Assembly: GCA_965153355.1 (NCBI GenBank)
Contig: OZ231128.1
Span: 8,742,001-8,806,000 of the forward strand
Length of the DNA stretch: 64,000 bases
From: Flaccisagitta enflata
Taxonomy: Eukaryota > Chaetognatha > Sagittoidea > Aphragmophora
Direction of reading: 5' to 3'
How positions within the stretch are numbered: position 1 is the stretch's first letter; each line of letters opens with the position of its first letter. A program made the translations under genes and the position numbers. The notes beneath the pieces were generated by a model. That model did no database searches and was not told the DNA's origin. It saw only the letters and a list, made by a program, of their open reading frames with translations. Below are positions 1 to 11,734 of the stretch, piece by piece.

Positions 1-768
1 TATGTAAGTAAGTATGTAAGTAAGTATGTAAGTAAGTAAGCAAGTAAGTATGTAAGTATGTAAGTATTTAGGTAAGTAAGCATGTAAGTATGTGAGTATG
101 TAGGTAAGTATGTAAGTATGTAAGTATGTAAGTATATAAGTATGTAAGTATGTATGTAAGTATGTAAGTATGTAAGTATGTACGTAAATAAGTATGTAAG
201 TCTAAAAGTACGTAAGTATGTAAGTATGTGAGTATGTAGGTAAGTATGTAAGTATGTAAGTATGTATGTAAGTATGTAGGTATGTAAGCATGTAAGTATG
301 TAAGTAAGTATGTAAGTAAGTATGTATGTAAGTATGTAAATATGTAAGTAAGTATGTAAGTAAGTATGTATGTAAGTATGTAAATATGTAAGTAAGTATG
401 TAAGTATGTAAGTATGTATGTATGTATGTATGTATGTAAGTATGTAAGTAAGTAAGTAAGTAAGTATGTAAGTATGTAAGTAAGTATGTAAGTAAGTATG
501 TAAGTAAGTATGTAAGTAAGTATGTATGTAAGTATGTAAGTATGTAGTATGTATGTAAGTATGTAAGTAAATATGTAAGTATGTATGTATGTAAGTATGT
601 AAATATGTAAGTGTGTAATTAGGTAAGTTTGTAATTATGTAAGTATGTTAGTATGTAGTATGTAAGTATGTAGTAAGTAAGTATGTAGTATGTTAAGTAT
701 GTAGTATAAAGTTGTGTAGTTTTGTGTAACTTAGCACGCGACTGTTGGCCTGTTGGGCTTGTTACCCT
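1..768 (+). repeat. 8-bp tandem array ending in a type 1b element tail
   Basis: Positions 1 to about 715 are an imperfect array of TAAGTATG and GTAAGTAA-like units. It is followed at 735-768 by a degenerate 3' end (GCACGCGACTGTTGGCC...GGCTTGTT) of the hairpin element family seen throughout the window. I infer that the array is the interior of an element whose 5' end lies before the window. No gene is visible. Confidence 0.75.
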
Positions 769-1489
769 AAATATCCCTCAACGCTTTGAAATATCCCAAA
801 AACCCGCGTGAGATCTCCCTGAAATTCTTTCTCACTGTGGAGTAAGCCAGCCAGAAACGAATCATATTTTTAGTCGCGTGCACGCGACTCTACAACCCGC
901 TCCGTCGGTCGGTCTGTCCGTCGGTCCGTCTGTCGGTCCGTCGGTAACACTTTGCTTTTTTGCGTCATTTTTGGTCATTTTGGGTCGTCTGGAGTTGTTT
1001 TGAGTCATTTTTTGTTGTTCTTGGTTGCTTTTAGTCATTTTTGGTTGCTTTTAGTCGTTTTTGGTCATTTTTGATCATTTACGTCACTTTGATCATTTAA
1101 GTCATTTGTGTCGTTTTTGGGCATTTGAAGTAGTTTTAAGTCATTTTAAGTCATTTTGGGACATTTCAGGTCATTTTTGGTCATTTGACATGGTTTTTTG
1201 GTATGTTTTGGTCACTTATGTTTGTTGGTTTATTTGTTTTTGGTTTTTGGTTTTTTGGTTTTTGGTTTTTTGGTTTTTGGTCATTTAACATGGTATGTTT
1301 TAGTCATTTATGTTTTTGTTTTTTTGTTTTTTGGTTTTTTGGTTTATTGGTTTATTGGTTTATTGGTTTTTTGGTTTTTTGGTTTTTGATTTTTGGTTTT
1401 TGGTTTTTTGGTTTTGTGGTCATTTATGTTTTTTGGTATGTTTTGGTCATTTATGTTTTTGGTATGTTTTGGTCATTTATGTCATTTCA

Positions 1490-1990
1490 AGTCTGCTGGT
1501 TTAAGTCTACTGGTTTAAGTCTGCTGGTTTAAGTCTGCTGGTTTAAGTCTGCTGGTTTAAGTCTGCTGGTTTAAGTCTGCTGGTTTAAGTCTGCTGGTTT
1601 AAGTCTGCTGGTTTAAGTCTGCTGGTTTAAGTCTGCTGGTTTAAGTCTGCTGGTTTAAGTCTGCTATTTTAAGTCTGCTGGTTTAAGTCTGCTGGTTTAA
1701 GTCTGCTGGTTTAAGTTGGCTGGTTTAGGTCGGCTGGTTTAAGTCTGCTGGTTTAAATCTGCTGGTTTAAGTTTGCTGGTTTAAGTCTGCTGGTTTAAGT
1801 CTGCTGGTTCAAGTCTGCTGGTTTCAGTCTGCTGGTTCAAGTCTGCTGATTCAGGTCTGCTGGTTTAAGTCTGCTGGTTTAAGTCTGCTGGTTCAAGTCT
1901 GCTGGTTTAAGTCTGCTGGTTTAAATCTGCTGGTTAAAGTCTGCTGGTTAAAGTCTGTTGGTTAAGGTCTGCTGGTTTAAGTCTGGTTTA
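1490..1990 (+). repeat. 14-bp tandem array GTCTGCTGGTTTAA
   Basis: About 35 near-identical copies of a 14-bp unit, with scattered single-base variants and a shortened GTCTGGTTTAA form at the right edge. The array lies inside the element at 867-4538. The unit is the 11-bp unit of the 3.2-3.9 kb array plus CTG, with a T for a C. Confidence 0.9.
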
Positions 1991-2224
1991 AGTCTGGTTT
2001 ATTCATTTTTCATTGATTGGGTTGATAGAGTTGATTAATTTGACTCAATTACAAAAGTCACCACTTTTTCCAGTGGTCCCGGCCTGGAATTGGGTGGGTT
2101 TCCACGGCCTTCAATACCTCATTAAGCTGATTTTTTCAACAAAATCATTTTATTCATTTCTTATATTTCTCCCTATTCAGTCATGTTGATTAAAAAGATA
2201 AAATACGGAGTCAGGTCAATTCAG

Positions 2225-2294
2225 TTTTTAGTCGCGTGCACGCGACTCTATACCCCGCTTTGTCGGTCCGTCCCTCTGTCCGTCCGTCCGTCCC
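2225..2294 (+). mobile_element. Nested type 1 element 5' end
   Basis: A second T-run plus the palindrome AGTCGCGTGCACGCGACT at about 2230-2247, followed by CTCTATACCCCGC and GTCCGTCC repeats, lies inside the larger element. It runs straight into the family B element. No separate 3' end was found before 4538. Confidence 0.7.
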
Positions 2295-3115
2295 CTTTTT
2301 GGGCAGCGGCCCCGAAGGGGCCGATGACCTATGCTTTCACACATGAGAAATTTCTCCTCCTCCTTCTCCGTCCGTCCACCCCCTTCGAAGCTCAAATCCC
2401 ACGCATGAGGCCCAAATCCTAGTCTCAAGGTCCAAATTCTTACTTCAAGGCCCAAATTCCAGCCTCGAAGCTCAAATCTCAGCGTCAAGGCTCAAATCCC
2501 AGCCTTGAGGCTCAAATCATAGCCTTGAAGCTCAAATCCCAGCCTGGAGGCTCAAATCCCAGCCTGGAGGCTCAAATCCCAGCCTCGAGGCCCAAATCCC
2601 GGTCTCGAGGCTCAGATCCCAGCCACCAAGCTAAAATTCCAGCCTCCAGGCTCAAATTCCAGCCTCCAGGCTCAAATTCTCAAACCTCAGGACCAAATCT
2701 CAGTCTTAAGGCTCAAATCCCAGTCTTGAAGCTCAAATTCCAGCCTCGAGGCTCACATTACAGCCTTGAGGCTCAAATCACAAATTCAAAGCTCAAACCC
2801 CAGCCTCAAGGCTCAAACCCCAGCCTCAAGGCTCAGATCCCAGCCACAAGGCTCAAATCAGTCATGAGGCTCAAATAACAGCCTCAAGGCTCAAATAACA
2901 GCCTCAAGACTCAAATCAAAGCCTCAAGGCTCAAATCCAAGCCTCAAGGCTCATCCCAGCATTGAAACTCAAATTCCAGTCAAGAACCTTCAAACTTACT
3001 AAGCATAGGTCATTGGCCCCTTCGGGGCCGCTGCCCCTCTCACCCTCACATATCCACATACACTCACATGGGGGCAACGGGTACCGCTGACCATCTAACG
3101 CTTTTGCGACTATTA
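2295..3115 (+). mobile_element. Family B element with GC-rich palindromic inverted ends and a 20-bp array
   Basis: The left end is TTTTGGGCAGCGGCCCCG then AAGGGGCCGATGACC and TATGCTTTC. The right end at about 2998-3036 is its inverse, with the same GGCCCC/GGGGCC palindrome, followed by a GGGTACCGCTGACCATC tail at 3077-3100. The interior (2380-2990) is an array of a unit close to AAGGCTCAAATCCCAGCCTC. Open frames across it are array artefacts. Confidence 0.7.
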
Positions 3116-3195
3116 CTTTTTTTTACATATAGCCAGTTTTTAAGTTATTTTTAGTCATTTTTAGTCATTCTAAGTTATTCTAAACCAATTTAGGT

Positions 3196-3893
3196 CATTT
3201 TGGTCTAAGTCTGGTCTAAGTCTGGTCTAAGTCTGGTCTAAGTCTGGTCTAAGTCTGGTCTAAGTCTGGTCTAGGTCTGGTTTAAGTCTGGTTTAAGTCT
3301 GGTCTAAGTCTGGTCTAAGTCTGGTCTAAGTCTGGTATAAGTCTGGTCTAAGTCTGGTCTAAGTCTGGTCTAAGTCTGGTCTAAGTCTGGTCTAAGTCTG
3401 GTCTAAGACTGGTCTAAGTCTGGTCTAAGTCTGGTCTAAGTCTGGTCTAAGTCTGGTCTAAGTCTGGTCTAAGTCTGGTCTAAGTCTGGTCTAAGTCTGG
3501 TCTAAGTCTGGTCTAAGTCTGGTCTAAGTCTGGTCTAAGTCTGGTCTAAGTCTGGTCTAAGTCTGGTCTAAGTCTGGTCTAAGTCTGGTCTAAGACTGGT
3601 CTAAGTCTGGTCTAAGTCTGGTCTAAGTCTGGTCTAAGTCTGGTCTAAGTCTGGTCTAAGTCTGGTCTAAGTCTGGTCTAAGTCTGGTCTAAGTCTGGTC
3701 TAAGTCTGGTCTAAGTCTGGTCTAAGTCTGGTCTAAGTCTGGTCTAAGTCTGGTCTAAGTCTGGTCTAAGTCTGGTCTAAGTCTGGTCTAAGTCTGGTCT
3801 AAGTCTGGTCTAAGTCTGGTCTAAGTCTGGTCTAAGTCTGGTCTAAGTCTGGTCTAAGTCTGGTCTAAGTCTGGTCTAAGTCTGGTCTAAGTT
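3196..3893 (+). repeat. 11-bp tandem array GTCTGGTCTAA
   Basis: About 63 highly homogeneous copies. The few variants are GGTTTAA, GGTATAA and AAGAC. The homogeneity suggests recent expansion or ongoing homogenisation. Confidence 0.95.
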
Positions 3894-4104
3894 GTTTGGA
3901 GTTGTTTGGAGCCATTACTCTTGGGAGAAACAGTTTGGGCAAATCAATCAACTGAACAAATAAAGTCTGGTTTAAGTTTTGTTTGATTATGGTTTAGGTC
4001 TAATAAGAGTCATGTTTAAGTCTAGTTTAAGTCTGGTTTAAGTCTGGTGTAGGTTAGGTTCAAGTTTGGTTTAAGTCCGGTTAAAGTCTGGTTTAAATTT
4101 CTCT

Positions 4105-4495
4105 ACATTGTGTCCCAACATTGTGTCCCTACATTGTGTCCCTACATTGTGTCCCTACATTGTGTCCCTACATTGTGTCCCTACATTGTGTCCCAACATT
4201 GTGTCCCTACATTGTGTCCCTACATTGTATCCCTACATTGTGTCCCTACATTGTGTCCCAACATTGTGTCCGGACATTGTGTTCTGACATTGTGTCCCTA
4301 CATTGTGTCCCGACATTGTGTCCCTACATTGTGTCCCTGTATTGTGTCCCTACATTGTCTCCCTACATTGTGTCCCTACATTGTGTCCCGACATTGTGTC
4401 CCAACGGTGTGTCCCAATATTGTGTCCCAATATTGTGTCCCGACATTGTGTCCCAACATTGTGTCCCGACATTGTTTCCCAACATTGTGTCACAA
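4105..4495 (+). repeat. 13-bp tandem array CATTGTGTCCCTA
   Basis: About 30 copies, alternating between C-C-C-T-A and C-C-C-A-A or C-C-C-G-A endings. Because 13 is not a multiple of 3, long open frames appear on both strands. They are not evidence of coding. Confidence 0.95.
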
Positions 4496-4539
4496 GTATC
4501 ACGAGTCTGGCACGCGACTTATAGGTGTTGGCCTTGTTG

Positions 4540-6150
4540 AGAAAATGATTAAGTGGATCTAATTCTATGACTCTCTTATTCTGCAAATGACCAAGTGTAG
4601 TGTAATTGACCAATATTAGGACACTAGTGCGGTCCTAGTATTTTGAGCAGTTGCAATATGAAAACTTTATATTGCCAGGCAGTTGAGCCTCAGTAGAACG
4701 CATTCCATGGGACAGTGTAAAATATTGTCAAACAGTGAAGCTGCCCTATTGCTTATGTAGAAATGATTACAAATTATCTTATGGGGGAGCAATTTATGTG
4801 CTCTATAGGAAGGCGTACCTAAATAGCCGGTGATTTTTAGGCTTCTGAAATATTTAGTATTTTTTCACACTAAATGTGTAGCACAGACAACAAATCAAGT
4901 TAGCATCAACATATATCAACAGTTAACAAGACTAGTGATGAGGAAATGGCAAAAAGAATAGAATAAGTAAGAAAGAGTTAGAAACCCACAGCTTGTTGTT
5001 GATTTCAGCTCATTTATCACAGTAAGAAAAAAAACCCATTCAAACACATGTCCAAAACTAATGAACATGCTTTTCTCATCAGTATTATCCCATGATCCTA
5101 TGAATTGTAGGATTCTTAGGTTGGTCTGTCCACCCATTGATCAGTTGGTCCATCTGCTGGCCCATCTACCCTAGGACTCGCAATAGTTAAGGTTTTCAAA
5201 TTAACTAACTACAATTTACACCTAGTTAACTAGCTAAAGTAGTTAAAATTTTTCCCTAATAAAAAGCAAGACTTAAGCAAAACCTTAACTTTTTTTATAC
5301 AATTCTTGCAGAAATCAATACTAATATTTGTTCTATTGTTTATGGCAAGAAAGGAGCCAGCGTGGAACTCCCCTGGCCCTCTAGTCGTTCGTTCGTAAAT
5401 ATGTTTCTGATTTATTTATTTTGTTTTATCGGTTGTTACATTTCTATGACCTGTATTGGACCAAAAGCATGTATTTCGATTGCAATCCAATGATCTGCTA
5501 GATTTGTAACTGCCCTTGATTGTATATTTTATGAATATACGTCTTTACTACTTGAGTTTCTATGTTTGTGTGTTACAATTGTCCAAATTTTTCATTGTGA
5601 CCAAAAAAATTTACCAAAAATCATGTCATTTGAGGGGAAAATAAGTGACTTTTCCCAAAATTTCCAAAAAATTTTTTAATTGTTTTAACTAGTTAATTTC
5701 TACTAGTTAACTATAGGGGTTTTTAGAATTTTAACTAGTTAACTAGCTAGTTAAAGTTAACTATTGCGAGTCCTAATCTATCCATCAGTGATATTACTGA
5801 ATTTTAAGTGTTTTGGTTTAAAATGTTAGCATTGTTTGTAGCACTACCCCTGCCCAACCATCTGTGACTGTTGCCTTGTTGGGTTTCTTTACAATAAAGA
5901 ATTGAGTAAGTGTTCCATGTTGATATACCATTTTGGTTCTTAACGTCCCATGGTGTCCCTTGTCTATAGACCGTACTGATAAACCATTTTGTAACCTCAC
6001 ATCCCAAAGTGTGCCTTGTCCTTGGGCTTCTGCCTAATAAAAATGGAGTCAATGGTTTCCTTCTATCAGGATGTTTGGAATGGAGGTCGCCCTCCTATCC
6101 TATTAACTGGTATTATTGGAAATGTCAAAAAATACGAGAGGAATAGATTT
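4540..6150. other. Gene-free AT-rich stretch
   Basis: No supported exon. It contains AACTAGTTAACTAG-like short inverted words at 5175-5230 and 5685-5765, which may be the ends of an unrecognised element of roughly 590 bp. Confidence 0.4.
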
Positions 6151-6169
6151 TCCTTATTTCTCTTCCGCT

Positions 6170-6445
<276 letters not shown>

Positions 6446-6667
6446 TCTTTCTTCTACTTTTCCTCTCTTACCTTCTATTGGCTCATGAGGCATTTTTTTT
6501 CTTCTCGGTTTTTCACGAGTTCTATAACTTTTCACCTTCTAGATTTTTACCTAATATGATTCCTATGTAATACAAGATTCTATGCAATTCCAATTTCTAT
6601 TATAGATAGACCAAAGAAAGAAAAAGGAAGGATTAGTTTCAATCCGTTTTAGTCATGGACTTGGGAC

Positions 6668-6768
6668 TTGTGACTAGTGACTAGTGACTAGTGACTAGTG
6701 ACTAGTGACTAGTGACTAGTGACTAGTGACTAGTGACTAGTCACTAGTGAGTAGTCACTAGTGACTAG
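6668..6768 (+). repeat. 9-bp array TGACTAGTG
   Basis: About 10 copies of a 9-bp unit containing the palindrome ACTAGT, so each strand can fold on itself. A GTCCGTCGGTCC tract follows at once. Confidence 0.9.
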
Positions 6769-7109
6769 TTTGTCCGTCGGTCCGTCCATCCCTGAATAGT
6801 TGAAGGGAGGGGGAGTTGAGAGTTGAGAGTTTATGTTATTTGTTATTTGATTTTATTTGATATTGAGATAATAAGGAATGACACCAGTCTCCTCTAGTAC
6901 CTGAGTGAAGGAAACCATTTGTTATCAAAGACTAGAACCAAAGACTAGAATTTTCTGGTAGTTTTTTTTTTTTTTTTTTTTTTTGATTCATAAAATGAAA
7001 AATAATGCAGCAGAGAATATTGAATTTGCTCGGTGAAAAAAATGATGGTACCCTAAGAAGTTTTTTACGCATCTTAGGCTACATTCATCGTCTGGCATTC
7101 AATAGTATG

Positions 7110-7285
7110 CATAGAATTTGGGAGTATGTCCAGAAGTATGTAAAGAAGCCTGAGTGTGTTCAGCAGTATGTAAAGATGCATGAACAAGTTCAAAAGTATG
7201 CATATGAATGTGTTCAGAAGTATGAATAAACGCTTGAGTGTGTTCAGAGGTATGTATAGAAGCATGAACACTTCCAATAGTATCG
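7110..7285 (+). repeat. About 30-bp degenerate minisatellite
   Basis: Five to six diverged copies of a unit like GTTCAGAAGTATGTAAAGAA followed by GCATGAGTGT. It makes a 74-codon open frame with repeated V-Q-K-Y words, which I attribute to the repeat rather than to a gene. Confidence 0.7.
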
Positions 7286-7299
7286 GCTTACATGCGTGA

Positions 7300-8935
7300 C
7301 TCTAGTCAAAAGAAAATTGAAAAGGGAGGAAGATGATCGAGCTTTTTGTTAGAAAAGGGGATCTGGGGGCCTTCTTCTGGGTTGAGGGGGAGAGAGGGAA
7401 GGATCAATGAACATGATCAAGCATATTCAGTGAGAAAGGGGAACTTGAGGCCATCATGAGTATGGTGAGGGGGGAGGGAAGGGCCAATAAAGGAGATCGC
7501 GATCGTGACAAAGGATACGCTCAAAATGACGCTTCTGTAATTATTCCTAAACTTTTAATCGATATTTATTGATATCTTGCATTGCTCACCCTTTTGTTGA
7601 ATTCCCTTCTTTAGAATGAATATTTTTGTTTGATCATTTTTGTATCCATTCTTGTAAGGTATGTTTGTGCGCGGACGTTCATCTATGTATTGCATCACGT
7701 CAAAAACAGAGGGAACATCCAATGAATAAAGTTTAAAATGAATGAATGAAAGAATTGACAAATGAAAGCACATACGAAAAGTTGAAAACATATTGCACAT
7801 ACCATATTTATAAGATGTGATTGAATGTGAACAAAAGATAGATTAATTGAACATATGGATGAATGAATGAATAAATGAGTGAATGAATGAATGAATGAAT
7901 GAATGAATGAAAGAGAACAAGGAATTTCCGAATCCATGAATCATTGAATACGCGGATTAATCAATGAGATGAGAGCAAAAAAAAAATTACCAACAAAAAA
8001 AAAATCTGTAAGACACAATGAAAAATATGCAGAAAATAGCAATTATCATAATGCTTTTTCTTTATAAATTAGCTAATAGATTTCAAACTTGTAAAAAATG
8101 TTAAATTAAGTAATTTCCCTATTTGTAGCTAACATTTCCAAACTTTTTTGATCACAGTAATATTACCGTTTGAGGAATAAGGTTCTGTAGAGCTTCATAA
8201 AAAGGGCAAGTCTGGGGTACCCCTATTATGTTAAATCCTAAAATGTACATAGTACTTTGGGAAACAGATATCTAGGCTTGCTTGACCCAATTTTAGGTGC
8301 GTGTGGAATGTCATAAAAAAATAGGCAAAATATGGCTAAAATTAGTTAATTTTGGCCATTTTTTGCTTTCAAACCCATCTTAAATTTGGAAAAGAGCCTA
8401 GAAATTTTTGAGGCGCCTAAAATTGACCCTAATAAGGCTGTAGGTAAAAAATTTTGAGATTCTGACTGTTTTTAGGTACTTAAATTTGAAAAAAACATTG
8501 TTTTTGCAATTTTTTAAAGAAAAAAAATGTTGTTACCCCCCCTTAAAGTTGACCGATTTACATAAAATTTTTACTGGAGGTACTTGACATCATGGACTAC
8601 CTATATGTAAAATTTTATTCAAATTGGAGCACTGTAAGTACTGAAAATTGCGTTTGAAATAAAAAAAGTTGATAATTTGCATAAAAAATATGAAAATATC
8701 AATATTTAGCTTATTATAATAGATTTTGCATAATTTTTTTTTGTTTTGTAATCAAAAAGTAACATACTTACAAAAACTATTTTCAAAAATCATTGAATTA
8801 GATGTAAATTTTTTGACCTTATTGAAAGCCAAATTTCTCGCGATCTTGCTCCGTGTCATAGCCTATAATATAGGTGGAATTCCGTTAAAAGCGGGTCCGC
8901 GTTGGAGCGGGGTTCAACTGTGAATTTATTGATTT
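7300..8935. other. Gene-free stretch before the FH2 exons
   Basis: It contains an ATGA/ATGAATGA microsatellite (7735-7910) and AT-rich DNA with no exon that I can support. No plus-strand exon matching the start of an FH2 domain was found here, which matters for the contig-inversion argument. Confidence 0.4.
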
Positions 8936-8943
8936 GATCACAG

Positions 8944-9153
8944 GTTCGATTTGGGTGAATCTGCCTGAACCGGAAGTCGACGTCAACGAGATCGAGAACC
9001 TGTTCGAGAAAGTGGATTTGCCGAAAAAAGACGGCAAATCAAACTCAAGCGCCTCGTCAAGAGCAGCCAGACTTCTTGACAGCAAAAGATCACTCAGCGT
9101 CGGAGTACTCATCTCTTCCGCTCATATTAGAGCCTGTGATGTCTACGATGCTG
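8944..9153 (+). CDS. Formin FH2 domain, internal exon
   Basis: This exon encodes about 70 residues of a formin homology 2 domain, the module that nucleates unbranched actin filaments and stays on the barbed end. What is seen: the acceptor GATCACAG precedes a phase-1 start. The peptide opens with SIWVNLPEPEVDVNEIENLF, matching the lasso/linker region of FH2 domains with its conserved Trp, then has LLDSKRSLSVGVLISSAHI. From memory of the family, this L-L-x-x-K-R-S-x-x-V-G-x-L-x-S-S pattern is most like formin-1/formin-2/Cappuccino. The donor GTAGAA leaves phase 1. The next exon continues the helix without a break. The lasso start, the rest of FH2 and FH1 are not on this strand nearby. FH2 identity is strong; the subclass is inferred. 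Confidence 0.88.
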
Positions 9154-9640
<487 letters not shown>

Positions 9641-9750
9641 TGATTCACTGGGACACATCCATTGTTGAATTGGACGCCATCAAGAATTTGTACTTCAGTC
9701 AATTGACGCCGAAAGAACTTCTCATGATCAAAGTGCACAAAGAATCTTTT
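9641..9750 (+). CDS. Formin FH2 domain, next exon, cut by the assembly gap
   Basis: Joined to the previous exon (phase 1), it reads V-I-H-W-D-T-S-I-V-E-L-D-A-I and then KNLYFSQLTPKELLMIK. This matches the FH2 stretch in which a residue pair such as N-L-D is followed by V-D-L-E-T-L, an aromatic, and a P/A-x-E-L-x-x-I-K helix. The exon runs into the N run, so its end is unknown. No matching FH2 continuation was seen on the plus strand after the gap. This exon ends the FH2 evidence in the window. Confidence 0.85.
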
Positions 9751-9760
9751 NNNNNNNNNN
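9751..9760. other. Assembly gap (10 N)
   Basis: A run of ten N, a size often used as a placeholder for a gap of unknown length. It separates the plus-strand FH2 exons from the minus-strand FH1-bearing gene. Confidence 0.99.
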
Positions 9761-10080
9761 TTAACTTTTAATATCCTATCAACGGAAAAAATAATGCGTC
9801 AAGGACTAAAAAACAGACTAAATTCATTAACTTCTAAGGCAAATCTTTCGACAAATTCATCTATCTCTGCAATACCTCATATTTCTTTGACAAAAAATCT
9901 GTATTTCCGAGCAAAGCTGTCGTAATTTTCTACATAGAATCCAAATCTGGCGTCAAAAATGAGTTTGACTGACGCTAGATGTCGCAAAATGACACTTTTT
10001 ATTGCCGCGTCACTTTCGGTTATGGTGAAATTGTTTTTTTGGATGTGATTCAGACCATGCGCAAAAGAGAAAGTGGTTAC

Positions 10081-10105
10081 CTTTACGATTCCAGGTGGTA
10101 CAAAC
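10081..10105 (-). CDS. 25-nt microexon, candidate FH2 lasso start
   Basis: On the minus strand a good acceptor (GTGTGACTGTAG) and donor (GTAACC) flank 25 nt reading V-C-T-T-W-N-R-K plus one base. It enters in phase 0 and leaves in phase 1. The FH1-like exon upstream (11564-11734) leaves in phase 0, and the FH2 exon at 8944 enters in phase 1. A Trp about seven residues before the S-I-W of that exon would supply the first of the two lasso tryptophans, though the spacing is shorter than in formins I know. The exon is small, so chance matching is possible. Confidence 0.45.
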
Positions 10106-10136
10106 CTACAGTCACACAGTCACTGAAGAAGCAAGC

Positions 10137-10287
10137 TTTTTAGTCGCGGACATGCGACTCTACAACTTGCCGTGTTGGTCGGTATGTCTGTCAGTCGGTC
10201 CGAAATATTTTTAGATTGCGAGCGGATTTCGCATTACTGCTCCTGCCGCACCGTCCACGACTGGATTGCCATGTATCCGGCCTTGTT
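10137..10287 (+). mobile_element. Type 2 hairpin element
   Basis: T-run, 5' hairpin AGTCGCGGACATGCGACT, CTCTACAACTTGCCGTG, GTCGGT repeats, then ATTGCGAGCGGATTTCGC, a CTGCTCCTGCC box, the 3' arm GTCCACGACT and an end in CCGGCCTTGTT. The 3' arm matches the 5' arm AGTCGCGGAC with one CpG-to-TpG type mismatch. Confidence 0.8.
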
Positions 10288-10642
10288 GTCAAGTGACGTC
10301 ACTTTCAGTTTAAAAAAATATTTTTCGCAAAGTAAATTGACAAAAATGTAAGGCTTAAGGATGTATGGCGCAACAACAGTTTACGCTGGGTTACGATATC
10401 CTCACGCGTGTACACTATTCAACTGACTGACGCAGAGTTACGATATCCTCATGTGTTTACACTATCTAACTGATTGTAGAGACAGACAGACAGACAGACA
10501 CAGATTGACGGACAGACAGACAGACTGACAAAGCTTCTCAAGGTCGCAAGTATGTAACAAAAAGCCTTCAACACTATTTGATGATTAAAGCCTTATATCC
10601 AGTTTCCGTTACGAAAAAAAAGAACAAATGAATTGTAATAAG

Positions 10643-10846
10643 TTTTTAGTCGCGTGCTACGCGACTCTACATCCCGCTTTGTCCATCGGTTGGTTGATCG
10701 GTCGGTCAGTTGGTCGATCACATTTTGATTTTTTTAATGATTTTTATTCTTTGACCCTACTGCTCCAGCCCAAATAGACTAGTGACCTTAAATATGGCCC
10801 TGGCCCACCTGCACACGATCAAGGTAGCCGTGTATATGGCCTTGTC
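10643..10846 (+). mobile_element. Type 1a hairpin element
   Basis: T-run plus AGTCGCGTGCTACGCGACT, CTCTACATCCCGCTTTGTCC, TTGGT/CGGT repeats, a CTGCTCCAGCCCAAATAG box, a CCCACCTGCACACGATC arm and GTAGCCGTGTATATGGCC at the 3' end. Confidence 0.8.
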
Positions 10847-11011
10847 TTAGTAAGTTTCATCAAAATTTGAACAGTATTTCAAGAAATCATCAGTATTTCA
10901 TTGAATGTAAATGAATTAAACGTCCAAAACATTAGTTAAAATACAAACACAGAATACAAAACACAAAACAATTAAAGCAGGGACCACACTTTTTGACCTA
11001 ATGCTTGTTTA

Positions 11012-11563
11012 AGTCCTTTTGGGCAGCGGCCCTGAAGGACCCATGTCCTATAGAACACTGGGGTGACTTTCCTTATGTCCATCCATATGTCCATTCGTCC
11101 ATCCATCCTACGAATCGCTCTCCGAGGCCTCTCAGGCCCCAAATCTGGCTCTTAAAGGCCTGAAATCAGTTCTTAGATGCCCAAATCAACTCTCTCAGGT
11201 CCAAAATCGACTCCCTCAGATCCAAAATCTACCTAGTTAGACCAAAAATCAGTTACCATGGGCCCAAACTCAGCCCTCTTGTACGCCCCGGGGCACTCAC
11301 ATCGGGCTTCTGCCTTTTTGGGCAGAGGCCCCAAAAGGCTGATGTCCTTTAGGACACAAGGGGGAATTTCCAGACGTTCGTCTGTCCTTCCATCCCCCCC
11401 CCTTTTATCCATCGAGGCCTCAAATCTTCTCAGGCCTGATTTAGGCTCTGTCAGCCCTAAAATCAGCGCAGGCCTAAATCAGCCCAGGTTGGGGCCCGCT
11501 CCAGGCCTTAAGAGCCTGACGGAGGCCTGGAGAGCTGATTTGAAGCCTGGAGAGCTGATTTAC
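11012..11563 (+). mobile_element. Family B ends and GAGGCCTNAAATC-like array abutting an exon
   Basis: Two family B left ends (GGGCAGCGGCCCTGAAGG at about 11020 and GGGCAGAGGCCCCAAAAGG at about 11313), each followed by the TATAGAACAC/TTTAGGACAC and GGGGGAATTTCC-type box and CTCAGGCC-type repeats. The repeats continue to about 11560, right up to the splice donor of the FH1-like exon on the other strand. Confidence 0.6.
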
Positions 11564-11734
11564 TACGACGGCGGAAGTAGGAAGTGGAGGAGGAGTGGGT
11601 ATTAGAGGTGGAGCAGGAGTTTGAGGAGGAGCAGAAGCGGCTTCTCCGTCATTGTCTGAGGCGTTTGACTTGATCAAAATTTCAGCGAAACTATCCACGT
11701 CTGAAGGAGACTCAGTTTGGGTCGATTGGGAGAC
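11564..11734 (-). CDS. Proline-rich FH1-like exon of the minus-strand gene
   Basis: A 57-codon exon in phase 0 at both ends. On the minus strand the acceptor is CCCGTTTTATCAAAG and the donor GTAAAT (GTAGTA three bases upstream is an alternative). The peptide starts VSQSTQTESPSDVDSFAEIL and becomes proline-rich: APPQTPAPPLIPTPPPLP. Such x-P-P-P-P-like runs are what FH1 domains use to bind profilin-actin and SH3 partners; FH1 normally lies just before FH2. The tract is short for an FH1. Its neighbours are the transmembrane-like exon at 13042 and, on the other side, the candidate microexon at 10081. The FH1 call is an inference from composition and context. Confidence 0.7.

Larger units (their letters stand above)
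867..4538 (+). mobile_element. Array-bearing type 1b hairpin element (composite)
   Basis: The 5' end is a T-run plus the palindrome AGTCGCGTGCACGCGACT (872-889), followed by CTCTA and GTCCGTCGG-like repeats. The 3' end at 4510-4538 is GCACGCGACTTATAGGTG then GGCCTTGTT. Between them lie TTTTTGGT/GTCATTTT-like repeats (960-1490), a 14-bp array (1490-1990), a nested 5' end and a family B element (2225-3115), an 11-bp array (3196-3893) and a 13-bp array (4105-4490). The 5' arm AGTCGCGTGC and the 3' arm GCACGCGACT are exact inverted repeats. It may be one element with swollen contents or two nested ones. Confidence 0.65.

Noticed and set aside
1-4500. CRISPR-like arrays
   Set aside because: Units are directly contiguous without unique spacers; these are tandem satellites.
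4110-4562. 150-codon frame with repeated C-V-P-T-L and I-V-S words
   Set aside because: Produced by a 13-bp tandem array; equivalent frames are open in several registers and on the other strand.
10643-10846. Hairpin family as tRNA-derived SINEs or Helitrons
   Set aside because: No A or B box of the polymerase III promoter is visible, there is no 3' CTRR end with the expected hairpin spacing, and the ends are inverted repeats.
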